This document shows positions 26,180 to 34,854 of a DNA stretch of 64,000 bases, one piece after another (within the stretch, counting starts at the first letter, position 1; each line of letters opens with the position of its first letter). A model generated the notes under the pieces. The model made no database searches. It was not told the origin of the DNA and saw only the letters and a program-made list of their open reading frames with translations. The stretch spans positions 1 through 64,000 of the forward strand of contig NZ_JAGMUK010000183.1 in assembly GCF_019049245.1 (NCBI RefSeq). Reading direction: 5' to 3'. Origin of the DNA: Streptomyces sp. AC555_RSS877. GTDB lineage: Bacteria > Actinomycetota > Actinomycetes > Streptomycetales > Streptomycetaceae. Position numbers and translations under genes: made by a program.

Positions 26180-27388
26180 TCAGCGGGATGTCAGGAACTC
26201 GGACAACCCGGTCAGGAGCCGGTCGACGTCCTCCGTGCCGGTGTAGGGCGCGAGGCCCAGGCGGAGGCCGCCGGTGTCGCCGAGGCCCAGTCGGCGCGAG
26301 GCCTCTACGGCGTAGAAGGATCCCGACGGCGCGTGGACGCCGCGCTCCGCGAGGAAGCGGTACGCGTCCACCGTGCCGTGCTTCTCGAACGTCAGCAACA
26401 GGGTGGGGGTGCGGTCCGCCGCCCTGGAGTGGATCGTGACGCCTTCGAGCGAGGACAGCCCCTTGTCCAGTTGCGTACGCAGGCTGTCCTCGTGCGCTTC
26501 GAGCGCCGAGTACGCCGCGATCAGGCGCTGCCGTCGGGTGCCGGCGGCACCCGTGTCCAGGCCGGCGAGGAAGTCGACCGCCGCGGTGGTGCCCGCGAGG
26601 AACTCGTAGGGCAGGGTGCCCAGTTCGAAGCGCTCCGGGACGGCGTCGGTGGAGGGCTGGAGCTTGTCCGGCCGCAGCGTCTCCAGCAGTTCCGGGCGGG
26701 CGGCGAGGACACCGTGGTGGGGGCCGAGGAACTTGTACGGGGAGCAGACGAAGAAGTCCGCGCCGAGCCGCTCCACGTCGACCGACGCGTGGGCCGTGTG
26801 ATGGACGCCGTCGACGTAGGTGAACGCCCCTGCGTCGTGCGCCAGTCGGGAGATCTCGTCGATCGCGGGCCGGGTGCCGATCAGGTTGGACGCGGCGGTG
26901 ACGGCGACCAGCCGGGTGCGTTCGGACAGCACGGCGCGGATGTCGTCGACGGTCAACTCCCCGGTGGCGGGGTCGAAGTCGGCCCAGCGCACGGTGGCAC
27001 CGGCCCGGTCGGCGGCTTGGACCCAGGGACGGATGTTGGCGTCGTGGTCGAGGCGGGTGACGACGACTTCGTCTCCGGGGGACCACGTCTTGGCGAGGGT
27101 GCGGGAGAAGTCGTAGGCGAGCTGGGTGGCGCTGCGGCCGAAGACGATCCCCGACGGCTGCGCCCCCAGCAGGTCGGCCATGGCCCGGCGGGCCTCGACG
27201 ACGATGCTCTCGGCGTTGCGCTCCCCCGGCACCGTGTGCCCCCGGTTCGACAAGGGGTGCGCCAACGCGTCGGCGATGGCGTCGATGACCGGTCGGGGCG
27301 TCTGGGTGCCGCCTGGGCCGTCGAAGTGAGCGGTGCCGGCCGCCAGGGCGGGGAACTGGGAGCGGATGGCGGTGAGGTCGTACGTCAC
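26180..27388 (-). CDS. class V aminotransferase, cysteine-desulfurase-like
   Basis: 402 residues from GTG 27388, with CAGGAG seven bases upstream. The fold-type I PLP enzyme shows FDGPGGTQTPRPV at the N-terminus, the His-containing RLDHDANIRPW, the PLP-binding Asp in YVDGVHH and the Schiff-base Lys in CSPYKFLGPHHG (~219). These match the NifS/Csd-like subfamily that often acts on substrates other than cysteine. No sulfur-carrier partner gene is nearby. It is 12 bp downstream of a P450 gene, which suggests a joint small-molecule pathway. Whether it is a desulfurase, lyase or epimerase cannot be decided. Confidence 0.88.
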   Translation of the reverse strand: MTYDLTAIRSQFPALAAGTAHFDGPGGTQTPRPVIDAIADALAHPLSNRGHTVPGERNAESIVVEARRAMADLLGAQPSGIVFGRSATQLAYDFSRTLAKTWSPGDEVVVTRLDHDANIRPWVQAADRAGATVRWADFDPATGELTVDDIRAVLSERTRLVAVTAASNLIGTRPAIDEISRLAHDAGAFTYVDGVHHTAHASVDVERLGADFFVCSPYKFLGPHHGVLAARPELLETLRPDKLQPSTDAVPERFELGTLPYEFLAGTTAAVDFLAGLDTGAAGTRRQRLIAAYSALEAHEDSLRTQLDKGLSSLEGVTIHSRAADRTPTLLLTFEKHGTVDAYRFLAERGVHAPSGSFYAVEASRRLGLGDTGGLRLGLAPYTGTEDVDRLLTGLSEFLTSR

Positions 27389-27400
27389 GAGATGCTCCTG

Positions 27401-28579
27401 TCAGGCAGCCCTGTCCCACAGCACGTGCAGGGCGGGGGGCTTGCGGAAGACCAGGCCGTACGGCGCGGTCGGGCGGTCCGGGTCGAGGCGCAGGGCGGGA
27501 AGGCGTTCGAGCAGGCTCCGCAGGGCGATGCGGGTCTCCAGGCGGGCGAGGTGCGCGGCGAGGCAGCGGTGGGGGCCGTGTGCGAAGGCCAGGTGGAGGC
27601 GGGCGTTCGCGCGGCGGACGTCGAACCGGTCGGGGTCGGGGAAGACGGCCGGGTCCCGGCCCGCGCCCGTCAGGGAGACGGTGACCAGGTCACCGCGGCG
27701 GATCGTGGCCGGGCCGAGCACGGTGTCGCGGGTGGCGTAGCGGTCCACGACCGCGGCGCCCGGTTCGAGGCGCAGCGATTCCTCGGTCGCGCCGTCCAGC
27801 AGGCCCGCATCGGCCCGGACGAGGGCGAGTTGGCCGGGATGGCGCAGCAGGTGCAGCAGCGCGTTGGTGATCATCGCCTCGGTGGTCTCGATGCCCCCGA
27901 ACATCAGGACGGCGGCGTTGGACGCCACCTCGGGCAGCCCCAGCCGCGCGGCCGCGGAGCCGAGGAGAGAGGCGGCGTCCCGGTCGGAGACGGTGGCTTC
28001 AACGGCGGCCTTCAGCTGCGCGTACGCCACCGCGCCGGCGGGTCCGGCGTCGAGTCCGGCGGTGATGTCGGAGACCGACCGCACGATGGAGTCGTACCAG
28101 GAGAGCACCGTGGCCGCGGTGGTGCCGGCCAGCCCGAGTGCCTCGGTCACGACGGCGGCCGCGAGCGGACCGGCGAACGCGGTTCGCAGTTCGGCGGCGC
28201 CGGCCGGTTCCAGTGCGGTGATGAGCCGGTCGGTCTCCTGCTCGATGTACGAGGCGAAACCGTCGTGCGCCTCTCGGGGGCGGAACGGAGCGGCGAAGGG
28301 GTCACGGTGACGGGCGTGGTCGGCACCGTCCAGGGACAGCATGCTCGGCCCGACGACCTGGGCGGTGGAGAACCGGGGGTCGTCGACGGTGAAGGTCGCG
28401 GCGTCCCGCATCACGCCCATAGCGAGATCGCGCCGGGTCACCAGCCATCCGTCCAGCTCGGGCAGCCAGGACACGGGCTCGTGCGCCCGCAGCAGCGCCA
28501 GTCGCGGGTGCGGGTCCTCGGCGAGTCCGGCCAGGGTGGTCGCGGCGCCGAGCGGGAAGGAGTCGACGACACTCATCAT
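27401..28579 (-). CDS. cytochrome P450 (bacterial class)
   Basis: About 392 residues from the ATG pair at 28576-28579. The I-helix is LMFGGIETTEAM, ExxR is EESLR, and the heme loop is FAHGPHRCLAAHLA with the Cys ligand followed by Ala where Gly is usual. The HARHRDPFAAPF helix-C motif is also present. It heads a tight operon with the aminotransferase (12-bp gap) and the DUF427 protein. No ferredoxin or reductase gene is adjacent, so electrons must come from elsewhere. It is divergent from the MoxR-associated unit with ~220 bp between. Confidence 0.92.
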   Translation of the reverse strand: MMSVVDSFPLGAATTLAGLAEDPHPRLALLRAHEPVSWLPELDGWLVTRRDLAMGVMRDAATFTVDDPRFSTAQVVGPSMLSLDGADHARHRDPFAAPFRPREAHDGFASYIEQETDRLITALEPAGAAELRTAFAGPLAAAVVTEALGLAGTTAATVLSWYDSIVRSVSDITAGLDAGPAGAVAYAQLKAAVEATVSDRDAASLLGSAAARLGLPEVASNAAVLMFGGIETTEAMITNALLHLLRHPGQLALVRADAGLLDGATEESLRLEPGAAVVDRYATRDTVLGPATIRRGDLVTVSLTGAGRDPAVFPDPDRFDVRRANARLHLAFAHGPHRCLAAHLARLETRIALRSLLERLPALRLDPDRPTAPYGLVFRKPPALHVLWDRAA

Positions 28580-28798
28580 GAACCCGTGCCGGGGATGAGG
28601 AGGGACATGGGGACGAGGACGGGAGGGGGGAAACCGATCACAGCCAAGGCTAACCACCGCGCCCGCGCACGGACTTGTCCACCGACCGGGAAGTTGAATC
28701 ACTGCTGACAGACCGGAGTGAGGGACGCTATGCTCCGCGACGATGACGACTCATTCTGTTGGCAGATTGGGGGCCCCGTCCGCGCAAGGTGAGTGCTG

Positions 28799-30184
28799 AT
28801 GCTCACCAGAACCGCGCACGAGGATTCCCGCCTTTCCTTCTGGCCGCGCGTGCGAGAGTTCGCCGTGCCGCCCTCCATGATCGAGACCGCGACCGCCCGT
28901 CGGCACGTTGGCGACTGGGCGGGGGCGTGTGCCGCCGCGGGCGTCGATGTCGATCTCCAGTTGCGTTCCGTGGCGCGTACCCATGGCCGGGAGCTCGCGG
29001 CCCGGATCCGCGCCGATCTCCGCCATCTGGCCCCGGACCTGCTGCGCTGGCACCTGCCGAGGATCGCTCCCGACGGGCTGCTGCGTCCGGGACTGACCGT
29101 CTCGCTGGCCCGGTACGAGGCCGCCGGGCGTGCCGGCCCGGTGCATCTCGTGGTCCGTACGCCGCCCGCCTGGGCGGACGCCGGTCAGCGGATCAGCCTC
29201 GCGCTGTGGGACGGCTCCCCCGCGCAGGGCGGCACCGACCGCCATCCGCATCCCTGGCCCAGTCGGCGCTTCCGCCTGGACCTGCACCGCCATCTGTGGG
29301 ACGTACGCAGGACCGATGAGCTGCGGACCAGGTCCGGGGCCGACGGGCCTGCAGACGGCGGTCGGCCTCTGCCCGTCCCGGATCTGCCCCGGACGGCGCC
29401 GCACGGGCGTCGCTGGGCCGTGGACCGGTGGGCGGCCGAGGCGGGGATCCTGCTGGACGCCGAGGAGCGGTCCTCCGGTGCCGTCGTCGTGCGGCTCGGG
29501 AGGCGGCATCGGCTGGTCCTGGAAGGGATGGACGACGTCGGGCCGCCGACCGTCCGGATCGCGGCGCCGAGCGGCGGGGACACCTCCGCTCTGCCGCTGC
29601 TGCCCGACGCGGCGACCTGGGTGCCGCCAGACCTGGAGCTGATCCGCAGCGGTGCGATCGAGGCCGAGCGGCTGCATCCGCTGGTCGCCTCTGCACTCGT
29701 ACCGGACTGGTCGCCGCCCGGGCCGTCCCGGGCCTCGGACCGGGCGGGGCACCCGCGTCTCGTGGAGTGCCGGGGCGCCCGGCACCGGATCGGCCTGGTC
29801 GACGGGGTGCTGGCCCCGCTGGACCACGACCCCGACGAGATCCGCCGGGAAGAGCTGCTGGTCGCGCTGACCGGCTCGCCGCTTCCCTGTCTGCGGGCGA
29901 TCGACGAGGCACACCGACGTCCGGACTGCCTCACCGGCGTGCGCGAACGCCTGGACCACGGCGACATCGCCGGTGCGCTGGCCGTCGTCGAGGGGCTGCT
30001 GGGCCCCGACGCGGCGCTGCGCGACGGCGCCCTGCGGGACGAACTCGAGGCCGCCGCGGAGCGGCGGATCACCTACGGGCTGTTCAGGGCCGGCCTGGTC
30101 GGACCCGGACCGGACCGCGTCCGCCCGGGACTGCCCCGTCCTCGTCACCACCGCTCGCATCCGCGCCACACGACCGGTCGCTGA
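28799..30184 (+). CDS. unknown protein heading the MoxR/DUF2201 unit
   Basis: About 461 residues from ATG 28799, where AAGGTGAG is well placed; a GTG at 28793 is the alternative. No family was recognised. The protein is Arg/Leu/Ala-rich, without membrane segments or signal peptide. It has a central stretch with repeated Trp-containing motifs (HLWDVRRTDEL, RRWAVDRWAAEAG), a beta-rich region (GAVVVRLGRRHRLVLEGMDD), and an acidic C-terminal helical part ending in a His/Arg-rich tail. Genes next to MoxR ATPases and VWA proteins often encode their substrate or adaptor, so that role is inferred. It is followed after 81 bp by the ATPase gene. Confidence 0.75.
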   Translation: MLTRTAHEDSRLSFWPRVREFAVPPSMIETATARRHVGDWAGACAAAGVDVDLQLRSVARTHGRELAARIRADLRHLAPDLLRWHLPRIAPDGLLRPGLTVSLARYEAAGRAGPVHLVVRTPPAWADAGQRISLALWDGSPAQGGTDRHPHPWPSRRFRLDLHRHLWDVRRTDELRTRSGADGPADGGRPLPVPDLPRTAPHGRRWAVDRWAAEAGILLDAEERSSGAVVVRLGRRHRLVLEGMDDVGPPTVRIAAPSGGDTSALPLLPDAATWVPPDLELIRSGAIEAERLHPLVASALVPDWSPPGPSRASDRAGHPRLVECRGARHRIGLVDGVLAPLDHDPDEIRREELLVALTGSPLPCLRAIDEAHRRPDCLTGVRERLDHGDIAGALAVVEGLLGPDAALRDGALRDELEAAAERRITYGLFRAGLVGPGPDRVRPGLPRPRHHRSHPRHTTGR

Positions 30185-30265
30185 CCTCGGGGACCACAGG
30201 TCCCCTCACCACCACTCAATGCCCTGGGGGATCTCCCCCACCCACTGGCCAAAAGGTGATCACAC

Positions 30266-31457
30266 ATGCCCACATGCACCCTGTCCGCTGTCCCCTCCGC
30301 CCCTGTTCACGACTCCCAACTCGACGTCGCGGGCGACTTGTTGAGCCTGCTGCGCGACACCACCACCGAACCGCGGCCCGACGTCCAACTGGAGGCCCTG
30401 ACCCTGGCCGTGGCCGCCGACCTGCCCGTCCTGCTGTGGGGCGAGCCGGGCATCGGCAAGACCGCGGCGCTGACCCGGCTCGCCGAGGCCCTGGACCTTC
30501 CGCTGACCACGGTGATCGCCAGCGTGCACGAGCCGTCCGACTTCTCGGGGCTGCCCGTCGTCGGGGACGACCCCGCGGAACAGGGTGTGCCGATGGCCCC
30601 GCCGGACTGGGCGGTGCGACTGGTGCGGGCCGGCCGGGGGCTGCTGTTCCTCGACGAGCTCTCCACCGCACCGCCGGCCGTGCAGGCCGCGCTGCTCCGG
30701 CTCGTCCTGGGAGCTGAGCCCGCCGCTCGCCAACCGCTTCGTCCATCTGCAGTGGACCCACGACCATGAGGTCGTCGTACGCGGCCTCGGCGGGACCTGG
30801 CCCCGGGCGACCCTGCCGCGGCTCGACCCGGCGAAGCTGCCGCAGGCCGTGGACTTCGCCCGGCGGGCGGTGTGCGGGCTGCTCACCGCCCGCCCCAAGC
30901 TCGTGCACCAGCTGCCCAGCAGTGAGACGCGCCGGGGCGGCGCCTGGCCGTCACCCCGGAGCTGGGAGATGACGCTGTGCCTGGTCGCCTTCGCGACCGC
31001 CGCCGGCTCCTCCCGGGAAGTGCTCTCCCTGCTGGTCAGGGGCACCGTGGGGGACGGTCCGGGGCTTGAGCTGCTGGCGAGCCTGGACCGGATGGACCTC
31101 CCCGACCCCGAGGCGGTGCTCGCCGATCCGGCGGGTGCGGTACTGCCCGAGCGGGGCGATCTTCGCCAGGCCGTACTGGACGGTGTGGTGGACGCGGTGC
31201 GCCGGCGCCCGGACAGGGCCCGCTGGGACGCGGCCTGGGCGCTCCTGGTCCGGGCGGTGGAGACCGGAGCCCCGGACCTGGTGGTCGTCCCCGCGACCAC
31301 CCTCGCCTCGCTGCGTCAGGAGGACTGGGACGTTCCGGCCTCGATCGAGCGGCTCGCCGGAGTGGTGTCCCTGTCCCGGCGGGCGGACCGTGCGGCGGAT
31401 CGCGCTGCCGATCGAGCGGCGGCCAAGGGCTCGGTCGTCACAGGGTCCGGACGATGA
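30266..31457 (+). pseudogene. MoxR-type AAA ATPase broken by an internal out-of-frame deletion
   Basis: The 5' frame (30266-30769) encodes Walker A WGEPGIGKTAAL and Walker B LLFLDELSTAPPAVQAALLRLVL, then continues into non-homologous GAEPAARQP and stops. The expected downstream part, starting WELSPPLANRFVHLQW, continues in the +1 frame from 30708 to 31457 and ends in an ATGA overlap with the next gene. The ~25-30 residues normally between these parts, holding the sensor-1 Asn (VVAAANP-like), are absent. The junction reads CTGGGAG, consistent with a deletion at short homology. As written, neither product is a complete ATPase. A strain mutation or an assembly collapse are the alternatives. Confidence 0.8.
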
Positions 31458-32695
31458 GTACCGAGGCACCGGCTGCGCTGGACCTCCACAAGCTGTTCGC
31501 CGCCCGACTGCACGCCGCCCGGGCTCGGCCCTACCTGGCGACGGCCCTGTTCGCCCTGCACACCGTCGCGTCGCGGCGGGTGCCGACCATGGCCGTCGAC
31601 CGGCACTGGCGGTGCTATGTCTCGCCCGCGTTCGTGGACCGGACCCCGGTGGAGGAACTGGCCGGCGTGTGGGTGCACGAGGTGTCGCACCTGCTGCGCG
31701 ACCATCACGGGCGCAGCGACCGGGTCGCGCGGGAACGTGGGCTGACCGGCCCGGGAGAACGGCTGCGGATGAACATCGCCGCCGACTGCGAGATCAACGA
31801 CGACGTCTTCGGGGACGGGCTGGTACTTCCCGAAGGCGCTGTCGTGCCCGCGTCCTTGCACCTGCCCGTGGGACAGCTCATGGAGGACTACCTGCGTCAG
31901 TTCCGGCTCGGGCCGCTCACCCAGGACCTTTCCTGGCTGGACTGCGGCAGTGGCGCCGACGGACGGGAACGGGAGTGGGACCTGGGGCCGGACGGCGCGC
32001 ACGGTCTGAGCGAGCAGGAACGGGACGCGGTCCGGTTCCGGGTGGCGCAGGGCATCACCGGCCGGCCCGGAAGCGCCTCCAAGGGGTGGCAGCGGTGGGC
32101 GGAGGAGGCGTTCCATCCGCCGCAGCCGTGGCGGGAGCTGCTGGGAGCGGCGGTCCGCTCCGCGGCCTCCGGCCCGGGTGCGGGCGAGGACTACACCTAC
32201 GGCCGGCCGTCTCGGCGCTCGGTCGGCGTGCCCGGCGTCGTCCTGCCGAGTCTGCGGCGCAGGCCGCCCCGCGTCTGCGTGATCATCGACACGTCCGGGT
32301 CGGTCAGTGACGCCGAACTGGGCAGCGCGGTCCTCGAGGTCGCCGCGATCTCCCGTGCCGTGGGCGGCCGTCGCGACCTGGTCGCCGTGCTGCCGTGCGA
32401 TGCGGCGGCCCGGGTCGTGCACCCCCTGTGCCGGGGCGAGGGCATACCGCTGATGGGCGGCGGGGGCACGGATCTGCGCACGGGCTTCGCCAGGGCGCTG
32501 CGAACGCGGCCACGACCCGACGTCGTCGTGGTCCTGACCGACGGACAGACGCCCTGGCCGGACACCCGGCCACCGTGCCGGACGGTGGTGGGTCTGTTCC
32601 CCCGGCAGCACACGGGCGGCTCGGGGAACGAGGACGATCCCGACTACGTGCCGGACTCGCCGCCCGCCTGGGCACGCGTCGTGGACATCGGCTAG
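31454..32695 (+). CDS. DUF2201-type protein: zinc-peptidase-like domain plus VWA domain
   Basis: 413 residues. The N-terminal half carries the HExxH motif HEVSHLLRDHHGR (His75) and MNIAADCEINDD, as in the metallopeptidase-like DUF2201_N domain. The C-terminal third is a VWA-like domain with the MIDAS motif DTSGSVSD (Asp279) and the later GGGGTDLRTG and VLTDGQTPWP metal-site loops. Such proteins work with MoxR AAA ATPases as metal- or cofactor-loading or remodelling pairs. Its ATG overlaps the stop of the broken ATPase frame, so translation may depend on that frame being read. No membrane anchor is visible. Confidence 0.88.
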   Translation: MSTEAPAALDLHKLFAARLHAARARPYLATALFALHTVASRRVPTMAVDRHWRCYVSPAFVDRTPVEELAGVWVHEVSHLLRDHHGRSDRVARERGLTGPGERLRMNIAADCEINDDVFGDGLVLPEGAVVPASLHLPVGQLMEDYLRQFRLGPLTQDLSWLDCGSGADGREREWDLGPDGAHGLSEQERDAVRFRVAQGITGRPGSASKGWQRWAEEAFHPPQPWRELLGAAVRSAASGPGAGEDYTYGRPSRRSVGVPGVVLPSLRRRPPRVCVIIDTSGSVSDAELGSAVLEVAAISRAVGGRRDLVAVLPCDAAARVVHPLCRGEGIPLMGGGGTDLRTGFARALRTRPRPDVVVVLTDGQTPWPDTRPPCRTVVGLFPRQHTGGSGNEDDPDYVPDSPPAWARVVDIG

Positions 32696-33060
32696 GCGCC
32701 CGCCGCTCCGTCCTGCCCCTGGACGTTCGACGGGTTCAGGACGCGGTGGACGGGCGCGGCGCCGTGCGCACCGGATACGCGCGGCCCATGCCCCCCCGCG
32801 CCGAGACGGGCGAGCACGCGAAGGGGCCGGGGCGGGGCGGATTTCAGGTGTCAGCGCGGCCACCGGGCCAATCCTGGACCAAGGGGTCACAGAATGGGTG
32901 TGGAGGGACGTGAGATGCAGCAGAGTGATGGCTGTCGGGGTGATCGCGCCCCGCCCGGAGGACGACCGGTCCTCCGGGGTGGACGTGGAGGCGGGTAGCC
33001 ACGACATCCTGGGGTCCGACGACGTCCGGGCGCACTTCGCGCCTTGGTGGGAGGAGCGTC
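32696..33060 (+). other. 365-bp gap before the amidohydrolase gene
   Basis: No well-supported gene. The part 32928-33060 has strong third-position G/C bias in one plus-strand frame (see the small ORF entry); 32696-32890 shows no coding signal or repeat. No strong hairpin was seen. Confidence 0.4.
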
Positions 33061-33173
33061 ATGACCAACGTCGACGTACACCAGCATCTGTGGATCCCGT
33101 CGCTGGTGACGGCGCTGCGATCCCGCCGCGAACCGCCGTTCCTGGACGGCTGGACGCTCTTTCTGGACGGTGA
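32928..33173 (+). CDS. doubtful 81-codon ORF overlapping the amidohydrolase start
   Basis: ATG 32928 begins MAVGVIAPRPEDDRSSGVDV. Codons up to ~33060 show G/C at almost every third position, and the peptide is acidic (AGSHDILGSDDVRAHFAPWW). The frame then overlaps the amidohydrolase gene by 113 bp in another frame, where it is unlikely to be coding. It could be a remnant whose 3' end was lost. No homology was recognised. Confidence 0.2.
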   Translation: MAVGVIAPRPEDDRSSGVDVEAGSHDILGSDDVRAHFAPWWEERHDQRRRTPASVDPVAGDGAAIPPRTAVPGRLDALSGR

Positions 33174-33960
33174 GCCGCCTTACGAGATCCCTCCCGCCGA
33201 CCACGACGTCGCCCGTCGTACGGAACTCGCCGCCACCGACGGTCTCGGCAAGGTGCTCGTCTCGCTGTCCGCCCCGATCGGCGTGGAGTGGCTGCCCTCG
33301 GCCAAGGCACGGCCCCTGCTCGACGCCTACCACGAGGGCACGGCCGCGCTCCCTGAGCCGTTCGGCGGCTGGGCCGCCGCCTGCGTACGGGACATCGACC
33401 CGAGCGCGACGGCCAGGGACCTCGACCGGGGGTTCGCCGGACTCCAGCTCCCCGCGAACGCCCTTGCCGACGCGACCGGGTACGCGCGGTGCGCCCCGCT
33501 GCTCGAACTGCTCGAGGAGCGGGACCTCCCGCTGTTCGTCCACCCCGGGCCCGCGGCCGGCGGGTCCGAGGGGCCCGGCTGGTGGCCCGCGATGGTGCCC
33601 TACGTCCAGCAGATGCACGCCGCCTGGTTCGCCTTCCGTGCCTTCGGCCGGCCGCGCCATCCGCACCTGCGGGTGTGCTTCGCGTTGCTGGCCGGGCTCG
33701 CCCCGCTGCACGCCGAACGCTTCGCCGCCCGTGGCGGCAGCCAGGAGGAGGTGGACCCTGGTGTGTTCGTGGAGACGTCGTCGTACGGTCCGCGCGCCGT
33801 CGACGCGATCGTCCGCGCCCTCGGTGTGGACGCGGTGGTCCAGGGCTCGGACCGGCCCTACGCGGAGCCGCCGCAACATCCCGGCTTCGGTCTCGGCGGA
33901 GCCGCGGCGTACGCCTTCCGCATCGCCAATCCGCGGCGGCTGCTCACCGGAAAGGACTGA
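33061..33960 (+). CDS. amidohydrolase family 2 (TIM-barrel metal-dependent hydrolase)
   Basis: 299 residues, ATG 33061 after GGGAGGAG. The N-terminal VDVHQHLW gives the HxH metal motif, and LFVHPGP supplies a third His. GSDRPYAEP near the end provides the metal/catalytic Asp. These fit the ACMSD/amidohydrolase-2 group, which hydrolyses or decarboxylates small ring compounds using one zinc. The central YVQQMHAAWFAF helix is also typical. Substrate is unknown and no pathway partner is adjacent. Confidence 0.88.
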   Translation: MTNVDVHQHLWIPSLVTALRSRREPPFLDGWTLFLDGEPPYEIPPADHDVARRTELAATDGLGKVLVSLSAPIGVEWLPSAKARPLLDAYHEGTAALPEPFGGWAAACVRDIDPSATARDLDRGFAGLQLPANALADATGYARCAPLLELLEERDLPLFVHPGPAAGGSEGPGWWPAMVPYVQQMHAAWFAFRAFGRPRHPHLRVCFALLAGLAPLHAERFAARGGSQEEVDPGVFVETSSYGPRAVDAIVRALGVDAVVQGSDRPYAEPPQHPGFGLGGAAAYAFRIANPRRLLTGKD

Positions 33961-34274
33961 ACGCTCACCGGGCCGGCGCGGCGTCGCAGGGCACGGCATC
34001 TCGTGCCACCACCGGCGACACCGCCTCCCGTGACGCCGAGAAGAACGTGACGGCTCCGACGAACGCCACGTGACATATCTCCTGCTATCCATCCAATCGC
34101 CGGAAACGATCCGATCCATCCACCCGTTCAAGCCGTCGAGCGGCCCTGCGCACGGCTGAAGAAGGCCGCGCGGCACGCCATCTGATCTTCAACGCGGAGA
34201 ATTTTGTTGATCGATCATGGCAAGTGGCAGCAGCGCGCCGGTTGTGGCGATCCGGCAGGCGCATACTGGTGACA
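33961..34274 (+). other. 314-bp intergenic stretch without a recognisable gene
   Basis: It separates the amidohydrolase from the 73-aa Tudor-like gene. Base composition drops to a more AT-rich segment near 34190-34220 (AGAATTTTGTTGATCGATCA), which probably holds the promoter of the downstream gene. No repeat or strong hairpin was noted. Confidence 0.4.
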
Positions 34275-34496
34275 ATGACAAAGTCACCCGTGCCCAAGCG
34301 TCATCTGCCGACCAGCCCCTTCCTGGCCCCGGCCTCACCCCCGTCCAAGCAGTTCGTCGTAGGAAGCCGAGTCACACACGACGTGTACGGCCTCGGCCGC
34401 GTGACCGCCGTTGAGGAGGGAATCGCGGTCGTCGTCGACTTCGGTTCGCTCGAAGCGCGGATCATGAGCCCGTACAACAAGTTGACTAATCTCTAA
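34275..34496 (+). CDS. 73-aa conserved protein with UvrD-tail/Tudor-like fold
   Basis: ATG 34275 begins MTKSPVPKRHLPTSPFLAP, a basic disordered leader, followed by FVVGSRVTHDVYGLGRVTAVEEGIAVVVDFGS. The GxRVxHxxYGxGxV pattern is that of the Tudor-like tail of UvrD/PcrA helicases, which contacts RNA polymerase. Such small standalone proteins are common in Streptomyces. There is no obvious ribosome-binding site; GTG six bases upstream is an alternative start. A nucleic-acid or RNA-polymerase-binding role is an inference from the fold only. Confidence 0.7.
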   Translation: MTKSPVPKRHLPTSPFLAPASPPSKQFVVGSRVTHDVYGLGRVTAVEEGIAVVVDFGSLEARIMSPYNKLTNL

Positions 34497-34535
34497 ACGG
34501 CCCCTGCGCACACCGGCGGCACCGCTCTACTTGGC

Positions 34536-34700
34536 ATGCCCGCAATGAAAGTGAGACGTCTCATCGCTACGATCCCGCTGTTCTCCGACCCGGAGCCGAC
34601 CCACCTCCACACCACGGCGGTATCGCCGCCCCCGATGAGGGATCCCTTCCAGGCGGCGCCGGATGTGGAGGAGGACACCTCCGACGCCCTGGCTGAATGA
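34536..34700 (+). CDS. possible 54-aa small protein
   Basis: ATG 34536 (or 34545) begins MPAMKVRRLIATIPLFSDPE and ends in an acidic EEDTSDALAE tail. A basic N-terminus, a short hydrophobic patch and an acidic C-terminus give it some protein-like character. Third positions are GC-rich in the middle only. No clear ribosome-binding site and no recognised family. It fills part of the 358-bp gap 34497-34854. Confidence 0.22.
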   Translation: MPAMKVRRLIATIPLFSDPEPTHLHTTAVSPPPMRDPFQAAPDVEEDTSDALAE

Positions 34701-34745
34701 TCGACTTGCCTGGCAGTCGGCTTCGGGTGGCGGCTTCGGGTGGCG

Positions 34746-34770
34746 GCGGTGATGTGATTCTCATCACCGC
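34746..34770. terminator. hairpin between convergent Tudor-like and UPF0047 genes
   Basis: GCGGTGATG (34746-34754) pairs perfectly with CATCACCGC (34762-34770) around a 7-nt loop. It stands between two genes that point at each other, so it can serve both. A short direct repeat, CTTCGGGTGGCGG, lies just upstream. Confidence 0.5.
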
Positions 34771-34854
34771 GGACCCGGCGGTTTTGCGCTGCGGGCACCC
34801 ACAAGGTGTCCGTCTTGCTGGGCGGATGTGACCCGGCCGCCCCAGCACGGTCCC

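Noticed and set aside
30585..31457. A separate gene starting at ATG 30585
   Set aside because: Its first ~40 codons are the wrong frame of the MoxR Walker B region. The meaningful part begins at 30708 and is the displaced 3' half of the same ATPase gene.
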